Shown here: in pieces, positions 46,200-56,874 of the stretch | Position numbering within the stretch: position 1 is the stretch's first letter | Layout: the number at the start of each line of letters is the position of its first letter | NCBI GenBank assembly: GCA_017654935.2 | Contig: CM065712.1 | Coordinates: forward strand, 18,803,627 to 18,867,626 | Direction: 5' to 3' | DNA length: 64,000 nucleotides | DNA from: Phymorhynchus buccinoides | Taxonomy: Eukaryota; Mollusca; Gastropoda; Neogastropoda; Raphitomidae | Notes under the pieces: generated by a model | What the model was told of the DNA's origin: nothing | Seen by the model: only the letters and a program-made list of their open reading frames with translations | Database searches by the model: none | Position numbers and translations under genes: made by a program

Positions 46200-47299
46200 A
46201 GATCTAGAATAGGTGTAGATCTATTCAAATGACAAACATCCTTTGAGTTGAAGCATGTGTGTCTAGCAGCGAAGCGACATCACAACTGATATCTTTAGGC
46301 GATATCTGAAGCTGAAGCAACAAAAGAAAGAAAAAAGCAGTTATAAAACTGCACTTTTTAATCAAATCTTATCAGCTTGGTGGTGAGCACACGCAGCCTG
46401 GCAAAGTGACCAGAAACTCCTTTTCCCCACGAACTACCATCGGGCGGAACAGACTGCCGAAGTGATCTTCAGAAACTCATTTTCCCCACGAACTACCATG
46501 TACCATCGAGCATCAGCCTACCGTCTGCTGGGCAGTTCATGAAGGCTCTGTCAGATGCCATAACACCAATTTACCCCCCCCCCCCTCCTGCAAGGCGCCA
46601 TCATGCTGAGGGCGATCAGTGGGACCTGGCTGCCTGGGCCATATTTGTAGAAATAGTTGGTGGGTTTTTTTTTAGCTAGAGAGTTGCTTTCCCCAAGTTC
46701 TTCCCGCCAGTGCTTATATCCAAAATGCCGACAATACAAATCACACAGATAAAATAAAATAAAAAGTAGTAGGGATAAAAAGTTGAAAAAACACTTTGGT
46801 AAAGGTTATGAGTCGTTTTCCGTCTTATAGGGGACTATTAGATAATGGCCTTTATCATGAGATTTATTATTCCAAAAAGATAATTAGCTCAAAAGGTTAA
46901 TAAAATACAGCTTAATGTTTGGTAAGAAAGGCAAATAACGAAACATCGACAAGAAAAATGTTATTGTCTCATACACATTCCTAGCTAATGTTCGTCCCAG
47001 CGTCCTGCCAGGCATGCCCACCAACATTGTTGAAGCTCAGCAACAACAAATCGTGATGACATCGGACAGTGTAGGAGATGGAAGGTGGGGAAGAGGGTGA
47101 TGAGACTGGGAAGAGTATAGAGTTAGAAAATAATTGTAAACAGAAAAGGGGCGAAGAGACAAGATGGAGAGACTTGGAGAGAGAGGACGGGGAAAGAGAG
47201 GAGTTGAGGGTAAAGAGATGGAAGAAGAGGGAGGGTGAAGGTGGGATAGAGAACGGAGGTAATAGAGGGGAGCAGCAACAATGGAAGGAGAGAGGAGGG

Positions 47300-47300
<1 letters not shown>
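46200..47300. other. No gene recognised
   Basis: Contains a tandem duplication near 46415-46500 (AACTACCAT, TTTTCCCCACGAACTACCAT) and a purine-rich stretch at 47080-47295. Confidence 0.5.

Positions 47301-47372
<72 letters not shown>
47301..47372. repeat. (CA)36 microsatellite
   Basis: Uninterrupted CA repeat of 72 bp. Confidence 0.99.
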
Positions 47373-47373
<1 letters not shown>

Positions 47374-47913
47374 TATATTAATGTAATGCAAGAGATAAAT
47401 AGAAAATAAACCGATAAGTACTGTGGAATAGCCAGAACACAAAATAAATAGATAATGAAATGGCAGAAACAAATTGATTAATAAAATACATAAACAAATG
47501 CATGAATAAAAAATTTAATAAATAAACAAATATTGTTTTAATGAATTAAATTAAATCAATAACGTCAGAACATAATTAAAACTGTAGAGGGGTTAGGGTG
47601 TAATGTTCTCTAATTCTTACAATTAATATATTTTTAAAAAACACTGATAAAATAGCGCGATATTTCGGTTTATTTTTTCAACCTTCGACGGGCAAAGCAC
47701 CAGGGCAACTAAAACAGCCTTTAAAATACAGTGGTACACAATGACAAAAAAACATTATGATGAAAACTCATAAAAGGGAGCACGGAGCAAACAAGCAAGG
47801 AAGGCGAGTTTTGCACGAGCTCTTCAAAATAAAAATATCACTGTGATTAAAAGCTAACCCACAAAACCAGAATTGGTAAGAGATCGTGTTCAATACATTT
47901 GTATCTAGGTCTT

Positions 47914-48261
47914 AGCCGGCGACTGCCTCATATGACTCGTCAGGTCGTAAGCCGCATGGGCGGGTAAGCCCCACAGAATGAAAATTTCAGTCAAATTTGA
48001 GACTGCATTAACGCTCAAAATGAGACTGAAATTTGCTTGACTCGATCAGGTCGTGACGTAGATCAAATTTTGTTTCCCGCACAGAATCAGGTCACAAGCC
48101 ATCTGACTCGATCAGTGAAATTTAGAACCCGCCCTATTCGGCCCTGTCACCTGACTGGGCCCGACTGAGTCAGACTGATCGAGAAGGATGGTATGCAAAT
48201 GAGGTGAAACGTCACGACCTGATCGAGTCACATGAGGCAGTCACATAGTCTGTCGCCGGCT
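47914..48261. mobile_element. Fold-back element with TIR AGCCGGCGAC
   Basis: Left end AGCCGGCGACTGCCTCATAT; right end (complement) AGCCGGCGACAGACTATGTG then ACTGCCTCATGTGACTCG. The interior (47957-48045) shares GCATGGGCGGGTAAG and the AAATTTCAGTC / GACTGAAATTTGC hairpin with the 10-kb hairpin family. Confidence 0.75.
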
Positions 48262-48821
48262 TTACATATCTTAAAATTGTACTTTTTCTTTCATACAATT
48301 ACAAGATATTCTGTTTTTAATTTTATATTGATTAGCCTGTTGCCTTTTTCAACCAGAAATGTTAAATTTTTCATGCAAAGTATCCACAGCAAATAAAATT
48401 CGTAAAATTCTCAAGAATCAAGAGCAAAGGCCATTTTCGCAAGCGCGCACACGCACGCACTCACACACACAAACATAACACCTGTTGTCTGGGCTTCTGG
48501 AAAGTTATAAAAAAAAAAATCCATGTGATGAAGTAACTAGGTTAAAAAACAAAGTAACACAGAACACAGATACAATTATATCTTATTCACCTTTGCATAG
48601 AGCACAGATTTATAACCTTTCAACTGGTATAAGACGAAGATTGATTTACTACTATATCATTTTGGTAATATAATTAATTAAAAAAATTATAAAACAGGTA
48701 TCAATGTACTGCAATATAATATTTTATGAAACTATCATTTAGGATCCAATAAGAGTGTGTTGGGCATTTTTTTCTGGTTATTTTATAGGAACAAAAATGT
48801 GTTTATTGATGAAGATGCCTT

Positions 48822-48990
48822 GATGCAGTGGTAATGTCATGGACTAGTGGCTGGGAGGTCCCGGGTTCGAGATCCATCAGAGGCAATGTTTTTTTCGGTT
48901 CTTGCCAGAGTGAGTTTGGTATGGGAATAATGAAACAACACAGTCCAGCTTCATCAACTTGATGGATGCGATACTGAGAGTGAGAGAGAG
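48822..48990 (+). mobile_element. tRNA-like SINE head
   Basis: GATGCCTTGATGCAGTGGTA (A-box-like) and CCCGGGTTCGAGATCC (B-box, about 48861) are spaced as in a tRNA. The acceptor stem pairs only partly, and there is SINE-like body downstream, so a functional tRNA gene is unlikely. Confidence 0.55.
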
Positions 48991-49317
48991 ATGCTCTACT
49001 TTGTTTATTAAGGTATTAAGGGCATGGTTAACGTCGGGGTATCATTATGAAAGGAAGCATAGAATATGGCCCTGTCATGTAGTCTCAGACTAATAAGGAA
49101 CTTCATTTTTTTGGTCTTGCATACCCTGCTGTTATGGTGACCAGTTTTGATTTCAAATTTGGTGCGTCAAAGTCATGGGAGTCAGTCGATGGACAGACGT
49201 GTTGGGGCTCACGGTAGTTCTGCGACTAAGACATTATTGTCGTCAGTAGGGGGCTTAGTGGGTGGTTTCCTGTGTATGTTAGCTCAAAACAGGCTCCACT
49301 GAACTCCACCGAAGTGA

Positions 49318-49520
49318 CTCAGCAGCAGTGCAATGTCTCCTCTGGTGGTCGCCTCCTGACAGCCTAACATAGATTTTCTCCCTTTGGACGGCTGATTTCG
49401 GATTCTGCGACCTGACAAACCAGGGTGTGGTTGTGAGTTGGGACTTGGAATGAACAGCGTTGGAGCAACACCACTGTATGGCCCAGAAGTGGCCAGAACA
49501 GTAGATCGGACAGCAAAAAA
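49318..49520. repeat. Dispersed repeat B, copy 2
   Basis: Same order of blocks as 31604-31780. Its central piece is the unit amplified at 23122-24002. Confidence 0.88.
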
Positions 49521-49877
49521 AGTGTCTATTGTACATGGGTACAACATTAAATTATATCCCTTTGTACTTCTTTTTAACATTTTATGATTTTGCTAATTTT
49601 GTATCTGTTTGATTATTATTATAATAAATTATTCACACACAAAAAGATTAAAAGCCTGTCAATGCTGTCACTAAACCGACTTAAATTAGCATAATAATTT
49701 TTTTTTATATAATGTTTGGAAAAAAAATGTGGTGACTGGTGCTGATTTGCTTGCTTTGCTGGAACCTCTCCGGCATCATTTACACCCTTTCTTTGTGGTC
49801 CACTGCAGTCTGTTGCTAGTTCCATGTCTCGGCATTTGTAGCCTCACTCAAAGAGGAATACACTCACACTGCCTCTG

Positions 49878-49879
<2 letters not shown>

Positions 49880-49933
<54 letters not shown>
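49880..49933. repeat. (AC)n microsatellite
   Basis: About 27 AC units. A 74-bp tandem duplication follows at about 49965-50085 (TAAGTGTTCA..CACACTAAAACTAAAATCTT). Confidence 0.97.
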
Positions 49934-49934
<1 letters not shown>

Positions 49935-50189
49935 CACACACACAATCACACAATCAGCAACAATGTAAGTGTTCAGGTCATAACACACTAAAACTAAAAT
50001 CTTTCTACATCCAACAATTTTGAAAAGATCTAAGTGTTCATAGGTCATACCACACTAAAACTAAAATCTTACTACATCCACATTCAACTTACACGAACTA
50101 CAATAGAAAAGATCTGCATTAACCTAGTCAAGGCATAAACTCTCTACTAAAATAAATAAACAAACTACCCGGTAAATGAACAGTCCAGT

Positions 50190-50610
50190 AAAGTGTGTGG
50201 ATTAGTAATGTCAGTAATGTCATGTGTTGTTATGAGCAATGACAGTGTAGTAAAGTGTGTGGATTAGTAATGTCAATGAAAGTAAAGTGTGTGGATTAGT
50301 GTCATGTGTTGTTATGAGCAATGAAAGTAAAGTGTGTGGATTAGTAATGTCAGTGTCTGTGTTGTTATGAGCAATGAAAGTAAAGTGTGTGGATTAGTAA
50401 TGTCAGTGTATGTGTTGTTATGAGCAATGAAAGTAAAGTGTGTGGATAGTAATGTCAGTGTATGTGTTGTTATGAGCAATGAAAGTAAAGTGTGTGGATT
50501 AGTAATGCCAATGTCTGTGTTGTTATGACAGTAAAGTGTTGTATGGATTAGTAATGTCAGTGTGTGTTGTTATGAACAATGACAGTAAAGTGTATGGATT
50601 AGTAATGTCC
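50190..50610. repeat. About 53-bp minisatellite, roughly 9 copies, irregular
   Basis: Unit AGTAAAGTGTGTGGATTAGT, AATGTCAGTGTATGTGTTGT, TATGAGCAATGAA with frequent partial deletions. Confidence 0.92.
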
Positions 50611-51627
50611 AATTTTTTTTCATTATAATAAAGTCCATTAAAGTAAAGCATGATTAATATTTCATGCCCTGCATTTTAAAATTCAAAGACTTACTGCCAT
50701 ACTCTGGTTGAATAAATAAAATGTACATAACCACAGTAAATGTAACATAACAATGATCTAAGACACACATTAAAAAACCGCTCCTTTGTGGGTATGAGCT
50801 GCAAACGCTGACTTAACAACACAATGCATAGTCCCCACCTGTGAAAGTCTCCTGTTTATCCTGTGTGGTGGAGCTTAAAGTTTGCCACATCACCTGTTAT
50901 TATAAAGAACAGAGATTTGTTAATTCCAAACATGTAAAGTAAATTTTAGTAAGCCATAAGAAAACCAGTAAGTCATTTACGACAGGCACCTGCCTATTAC
51001 AGGAACACAATATGTCAATGTAAAAGCCCTTCGCCTAAAACTATGTACTAGTGCTACCAAGAACAAGTTGTTTTCTTGTTATCATCTGACGAAGTGTTAA
51101 TGGGGCTTTATATTGCTTCTTCGTGACACGAAAGGGCGATCATTTTAAGACTGAATCGACCACGCTACACAATGACAAGTCAGGGGCAGAGTGCATACTT
51201 TTACTTCGTGTCAGAAAAAAGCAATAATTTTATGTAGGTGGCGCACACACTACAGTGCACAAGACAAGGGAAGACATTTTTCAGTATAAAGCCTTATTAT
51301 AATACGTCTTCTATATACGTCTTCTATATATTCAGTCATATAACACACATCACAACAGTTTAATAATAAACAATAAGTCATATATTTTGGTGTAAAATTA
51401 TTTTGATTTATACACATATATATGAGATATATGAGATACATGCTAATCAAATGTCTAAACATCATTATTATGACAATGACAATGTCAATTCATTGACAAT
51501 GCATAAGTGCATTGAAAAGACATAATTTATTAATATACTTATAACTAAAGAATACAATATATTAATATAATGAATCAATCCATATTACATAACATGATTA
51601 ATATAAATATTCTGCAAATTCCTAATA
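50611..51627. other. No gene recognised
   Basis: AT-rich. 51120-51290 shares GAAAGGGCGATCATTTTA and AGTATAAAGCC with 24700-25080, indicating a dispersed element. Nothing coding. Confidence 0.5.
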
Positions 51628-51803
51628 CAGTGGAACCTCCCTCATAAGACCTTCAATAATCAACCAAAATGAGGTCTTATAAGGGAGGGATCTTATAAGG
51701 GAGGTAATTTTAATACTTACAAAGAAGGGCAATGTCTCAGAGAAGTAGGTCTTATATGGGAGGGAGTCTTATAATGAGAGGTCTTATAAGGGAGGCTGCA
51801 CTG
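51628..51803. mobile_element. Mariner-type MITE, family 3 copy 2
   Basis: Left end CAGTGGAACCTCCCTCATAA, right end GGGAGGCTGCACTG, flanking TA on both sides. Internal CTTATAAGGGAGG motifs. In opposite internal orientation to 32736-32896. Confidence 0.88.
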
Positions 51804-51954
51804 TAACCACTCACTCCAACAAAGCAATGGCTGATGTTTTCCATTGATCAAGTGATATGAAAGTCACTAAAATAGACCATTTAATATTGTACAAACAGTA
51901 GCAGCAGGTTGCATTTGTCAGGAGTTCACATGTATGCTATTGGGCATGGCTAAT

Positions 51955-52146
51955 GTGACATAATTGACATGTACCTTGGGGCCTCAGCAACAGTTCTCCA
52001 GCAGATTCGGTTTGGGGCAGCTTTCTCGAGTTCCCCCAGGACAAACTGAACTTCATTTCTTCCTTACAGGACCACTTCCATGTTGTCTTTGGTCGCTTGC
52101 CCTGAGGGTTCCATTCCAGCGCCTTGTGTGATGTTGCCGGGCAGCT
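51955..52146 (-). mobile_element. Non-LTR retrotransposon C-terminal fragment
   Basis: On the minus strand ALEWNPQGKRPKTTWKWS then EEMKFSLSWGNSRKLPQTES, like the ALxWxPxGKRxxGRPKTTWRR...EEM...SWG ending of many animal LINE ORFs. The downstream LAQNR..W part is frameshifted. Decayed. Confidence 0.7.
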
Positions 52147-52322
52147 TCCTGAAAGAGTGACTGATTCATCTTCATTTACATTATGTGTACATATATGGGT
52201 GCTCATGTTTATCAATATACAGGGGAAGTAACACATTTTAGCATTCTCTATTTTATTTTGACGGTTTACTCCCATATATGAAACAAACAACTTATAGCTA
52301 GATTCAGTCTACCTAGATCCAG

Positions 52323-52327
<5 letters not shown>

Positions 52328-52361
<34 letters not shown>

Positions 52362-52372
52362 GCACGCACACG
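52328..52372. repeat. (CA)n microsatellite
   Basis: CA repeat with CG interruptions at the right end. A separate C17 tract is at 52608-52624. Confidence 0.97.
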
Positions 52373-52789
52373 CATGTGTATTATTGAATTTATTCAAATT
52401 AATATTATGTGGAAAAGTCCAAGACACGTTTCATGCTTCTAAGTAACTAATGGTATTTCTGAAAGCTATTGTTAAGTGGCTTTGATGTCATCGATTCCAT
52501 GAGCTAAATATTGAGTTATAAAACAATTCAAGTCTATCTTGTATTATTACGAGGATGCATACATATTAAAATTAATAATTATAGCTTGAATTATCTACAC
52601 ACTGTGACCCCCCCCCCCCCCCCCTTCAAACACACACAACCTTCCCGTTCCTTATCTCACTGTCATTAAAATAGTTTCCCAACAAAATGGGAAAGGTAGG
52701 CCTGAACACGGTGCGTAGCGCTGTCACCACTACGACGCATAGAGAACAATTGATGATGACTGTGCCAATCTGTCAGTTTGAATTCCAAC

Positions 52790-52893
52790 AGACCAACCCT
52801 AACCCTTATTCCTAACCCTAACCCGAACCCTTTTCGTAACCTAACCCTATTCCTTACCTAAGTTTAACCCTAACCCTAACCCTTAGTTGCCGT
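52790..52893 (-). repeat. Interstitial telomere-like (CCCTAA)n, degenerate
   Basis: Repeated AACCCTAACCC motifs with substitutions (CCGAACCC, TAACCTAACC). On the minus strand this is TTAGGG, the metazoan telomere motif. Confidence 0.88.
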
Positions 52894-53418
52894 AGTGATT
52901 TAGCCCAGTAGTGTTATCGATACGCAGTGAAAGCCGGGCTGGTTTATCTTATTTTCTTGGCAATGTTACCGATACGTAGCGATTGCGGGATGTCCCCCAC
53001 GATAAGTACAACAAAATAACAATTATTCATCTATCACTCAGTTTCTGAGCGCAGATGCCTCATGCTGCCATTCTGCGCATAACTACAAAATAGGCCCAGT
53101 CTGTCCCTCTTTGGCTTGAGGAAATCTTTATAAGAGTTTTTAGAACACTAAGGCAGAAATATCTAGATGACAGAAAGCCAAGGGAAAAGGTTATAAGCAC
53201 AGAACTTTTACCAGAAGCTGGGGAAAGGGTGGTGGTGGTGGTAGCTATTTGTATGACATACCTTACCGGTATCCGCACGTGTGGTGGTGGTGAGTGGGGT
53301 GGTGGTGGTGGTGGCGAGACTCAGTTCAGGAAAGCACAATTTTCGAAATTAGCAGTTACAAAAAATTAAAGGGAATTTTAAAACTAAATGAAATTGAAAC
53401 TGAATTTAATTTATGTGA

Positions 53419-53461
53419 AAACACACACACACACACACACACGCACGCACGCACGCACGCA

Positions 53462-53493
<32 letters not shown>

Positions 53494-53960
53494 GGGAGAG
53501 AGAGAGTCATGTTGACACACACATACACACAATTTCTTCAGAAGCCTTGATCCAGTAATTTATAGCCAATCTAGTAACACTACAAACACTCAGCAAGATC
53601 AAACTGCATACAGTGGATACTGTGGTTACCTTAGCAGGAGACTGAAGAACAAATGCACACACACGCACGCACACACACACACGCTCACACACACAGACAC
53701 ACCCGCGCGCGCGCGCACAAACGCACACACACCACGCGCGCGCGCACAAACGCACACACACAACGCGCGCGCGCGCGCAAAACTATTCTACATTGCTGTA
53801 AATATCAACTTACTCAACTGTTGGTAGGCCTATGTTTCCTGTTTGGAGTCTATGATGCAGCCAACGTTTATGCATCATCTTGTCGCTGGAACGGACCCTG
53901 CTAGTCTAATGAAACACACACACACACATATGCGCGCGCGCGCGCACGCACATACACACG
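53419..53960. repeat. Cluster of CA/CG alternating microsatellites
   Basis: CA and GCAC runs at 53419-53494, 53655-53783 (with CGCGCG blocks and a duplicated ACAAACGCACACAC unit) and 53915-53960. Confidence 0.95.
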
Positions 53961-54512
53961 CACACAAAGATTACTCATGGCAACACAACAAACTGAAGTG
54001 GCTGCTGTTACCGTTAGTGTTTAGTATTCCTTCCAGTCTTGCGCATGCATTAGATCTAGACTAGTCGAGATAACTAAGGCACTGTTACAGTGTTAGAACG
54101 ACACTTTTCTAGATATAATTGGGTTAAACCTTCCTATATAACAAGTCTAGACTGAAATGCTCTATATTATACTGCGTAGAACGTCTGTAGCAGCTCTAAA
54201 TTGTTCACTGTCTTCACTGATCAGACACAAAGTTTAGCCATTGAAAAAACGCACTGGTATTCGAACGGAATCTATCCATTTTTTCTTAACACATCAAGAG
54301 TGCTCACACTGCAGTGCCAAATGCGCTAAGCTGTTGTTACTCGTTACATAACTATTTGTAGTCAATTCGATCTATTTCAATCAGACATACTACTGATACT
54401 AGACCAGAGAAGATTGTTTGGACGTTTGCAAACACTACTTTGGTAGAATTATCATGACTAGACTTAGACTAGATCTAAATTTCGCACATCGTCATCGAAA
54501 CAGTTTACTTAC

Positions 54513-54708
54513 TTGCAGATCTTATCCTTATGCTCTCATAGCCTGTGGCTGATTGCTTTGTCAAAATAAAAAACACAACATTCCGTTGTCTGCATCTCCA
54601 AAATAAATCAAATGCGACAAAGGGATACACTGCTGCACTTACTGCCAAACAATGACAGTGCTTGATATTATGGTTTGGGACTCCCAACAAACATGGACGT
54701 CTTTTCAT
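54513..54708 (-). other. Possible non-coding first exon of PCTP
   Basis: A strong minus-strand donor CAA|GTAAGTA sits at 54512. The next good minus acceptor in front of PCTP exon 1 is at 38588. Joining them would give an intron of about 15.9 kb and place the PCTP promoter within about 2 kb of IGBP1. There is no transcript evidence, and the upstream boundary given here is only the extent of an open frame. Confidence 0.25.
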
Positions 54709-54883
54709 ATGAAAACAAGCAAGGTTTTCCCCATGGCTGTCGGAACTTAGCCTCTATCTCTTGTAATGGTTTACCTGTCAGCGCTGAGAGTCTGGAAACC
54801 CTTCTGGAGCTGAGTTATTGCCCTCCAGCTGTGATTCAAGTCCCCCTTCCTTTACACGCGCCTATACTGTAGGCCTAGTAGGC

Positions 54884-54919
54884 ACAGAGAGAGAGAGAGG
54901 GGGGGGGGGGGAGAGAGAG

Positions 54920-54968
<49 letters not shown>
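54884..54968. repeat. (AG)n with G-run
   Basis: AG repeat at 54886-54898 and 54925-54968 flanking GGGGGGGGGG at 54899-54910. Confidence 0.97.
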
Positions 54969-54972
<4 letters not shown>

Positions 54973-55048
54973 CACAAAGACTGTACTGTACCCCATGCTT
55001 TAGATTACACACTTCCCAACCTTCCCATCTTTCGATCAGGTACCGAGC

Positions 55049-56140
55049 AGAGCTTCGCCCTGACATACAAAATAAACCGCTGATATTGGCCGCCACTCGG
55101 GATGATCTTCACCATGAAGATGGCCTCATCTGCTTTCGACAGCGCCTTTCTTATTTCTCCCTGTCAACACAAGCATAGAAGTCAACATAATGTCAACACA
55201 ATCATACTCATAGAACAGTCAACATAATGTCAACACAATCATAGAACAGTCAACATAATGTCAACACAATCATAGAAGTCAACATATGCCAACACAATCA
55301 TAGAACAGTCAACATAATGTCAACACAATCATAGAACAGTCAACATGGGCTCTCTTACCCCTATCCCCCTCTATTATAACCCTTCACCCCAACAAACACT
55401 TACACTCAGTAGACAGGTGTTTCCCTGACCCCTCCTCCATTTGTCACACATTAACACCTTAAATACCCCCTTTCAATTACCACCTCAGATGGGGCTCACA
55501 TACACTCTCTCTCTCCTTCACTCTGGATGGAAGTTCAGTTTAACGTCGCGTATCGGCTTTCGCCATGTACGACGGTCTGAACAAACCAACCAGGATATAA
55601 ACAAAAATTTATGTTCCTGAATCACTGTCTTAGCCAAAAGGCCGCGAAGCGATCAGAATTTGAACATAAGGACCCTCTCTCTGTCTCTCTCAATTTGTAT
55701 ATAAAAATCAACCTCATCCTATCCCTTATCACTCACTATACGACGACGAAAATGGTGTTTTACGTCCTCTTGGTCTGAATCAGACACATATGGGACATTT
55801 GTAAATACAAATATGGTGGGAACAATACTGGAGGCAATGCCCGGAGGCAGTACGAAACCAGTAAAGTCCCGATGTTTTTATTAATACAGATAGGTGTAGC
55901 GGTAACCACGCCTCGGGTAAACCTCATCGGCTATGGCACCGCTACAAGTAATTGAAGAACTAATTATCACTATACGACGACAAAAATTGAGTTTTACGTC
56001 CTCTTGGCTATACGACGACGAAAATGGTGTTTTACGTCCTCTTGGTCTGAATCAGACACATATGGGACATTTGTAAATACAAATATGGTGGGAACAATAC
56101 TGGAGGCAATGCAGAGCTTCGCCCTGACATACAAAATAAA
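55049..56140. repeat. Pair of direct repeats (29 bp and about 105 bp)
   Basis: CAGAGCTTCGCCCTGACATA plus 9 bp occurs at 55049 and 56112. A segment of about 105 bp (CTATACGACGACGAAAATGG to GGAGGCAATGC) occurs at 55737 and 56008. The latter contains GGAGGCAATGCCCGGAGGCA, the inverse of the 74-bp dispersed repeat. Confidence 0.88.
55109..55345 (-). pseudogene. Inverted partial copy of IGBP1 exon 2 with its flanking minisatellite
   Basis: On the minus strand, bases 55160-55109 are identical to the first 52 bp of IGBP1 exon 2, including the preceding TGTTGACAG acceptor. Upstream of it, at 55162-55345, is the same 'TTGTGTTGACATTATG' array that precedes the real exon at 58583-59132. Identity stops after ATGGTGAA, so only 17 codons are copied. 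This is a truncated, non-coding duplicate in opposite orientation to the parent gene. Confidence 0.9.
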
Positions 56141-56309
56141 ACCCCTATACAGTATCTTTGGTTAGGTGCTCTACGTTTGCCCAGAGTATTGCCTTATCTC
56201 CCCTGGCTAGTTCTGGAGTGCCGGTGTCATAATGAATAAGTAGTCCTATGAAATATTTACCTCTGCGCATGCGCATTAGAAGTAGTCCTAGCGTAGCCAA
56301 TCAGAATCG

Positions 56310-56545
56310 TTTGTTTGTCCGCGGCCATTGTGAATTTTACGGATTATGGATTTATGGACTTGTACATCGATTTATCGGCAAATATGTAGATTTACACCCT
56401 CCTGCTCTATTTTTTGGTTCTTTCCGTGGTTAGGGATAGGGTTAGGGTTAGGGTTAGGGTTAGGGATAGGGTTAGGGTTAGATGGGTACAGTTCTCATGC
56501 GAGAGGTAGATATTTAATGACAGGTACTTATTTATCATAACACCA
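56310..56545 (+). repeat. Dispersed repeat with (TTAGGG)n, copy 2, in front of IGBP1
   Basis: Same element as 11222-11405 but with an expanded tract of about 8 GGGTTA/GGGATA units at 56430-56480. Its right end is about 105 bp before the IGBP1 start codon. Confidence 0.88.
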
Positions 56546-56650
56546 CCGCATCGAAGCATTTCCGGCTGCTTGGAAAGTGTTGGTCGTCTGCAAACTTGAG
56601 TGTTCAGCTAGGCTAGTAGTAGTAGGCACGGCCTGGTGATTTTCTTTGAT

Positions 56651-56776
56651 ATGGCGACTTCACAAACGACAGGGCAAGTGGATGAATCCACACTGTCCAG
56701 TATTTACAAGTCTTTGTGGGGAACATTTATCATGATTGAACAATCGGAAGAATCAACTGGGTCTGACAAAATTCAG
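56651..56776 (+). CDS. IGBP1: IGBP1 coding exon 1 (residues 1-42)
   Basis: Starts at ATGGCG and encodes MATSQTTGQVDESTLSSIYK ... TGSDKIQ. It ends in phase 0 at CAG|GTAAGA, a near-consensus donor. The segment LSSIYKSLWGTFIMIEQSEE corresponds to the first helix of the family. About 75 bp upstream is TTCCGG, an ETS-like site typical of TATA-less housekeeping promoters. That regulatory reading is an inference. Confidence 0.85.
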
Positions 56777-56835
56777 GTAAGACCCGAGTCTGTGTCTTGT
56801 CTTGTCTCAAGTGACAAACAAAGCACACACGCACG

Positions 56836-56874
<39 letters not shown>

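Noticed and set aside
48822..48895. tRNA gene
   Set aside because: A- and B-box-like motifs, but the acceptor stem mismatches and there is SINE-like continuation.
52790..52893. Chromosome end or fusion point
   Set aside because: The CCCTAA tract is short and degenerate, flanked by ordinary sequence on both sides; a related motif travels in a dispersed repeat.
55020..55096. Additional upstream coding exon of PCTP on the minus strand
   Set aside because: The open frame (MAANISGLFCMSGRSSARYL) has no PCTP similarity, and PCTP is already complete from 38529; part of the area is the inverted IGBP1 exon 2 copy.
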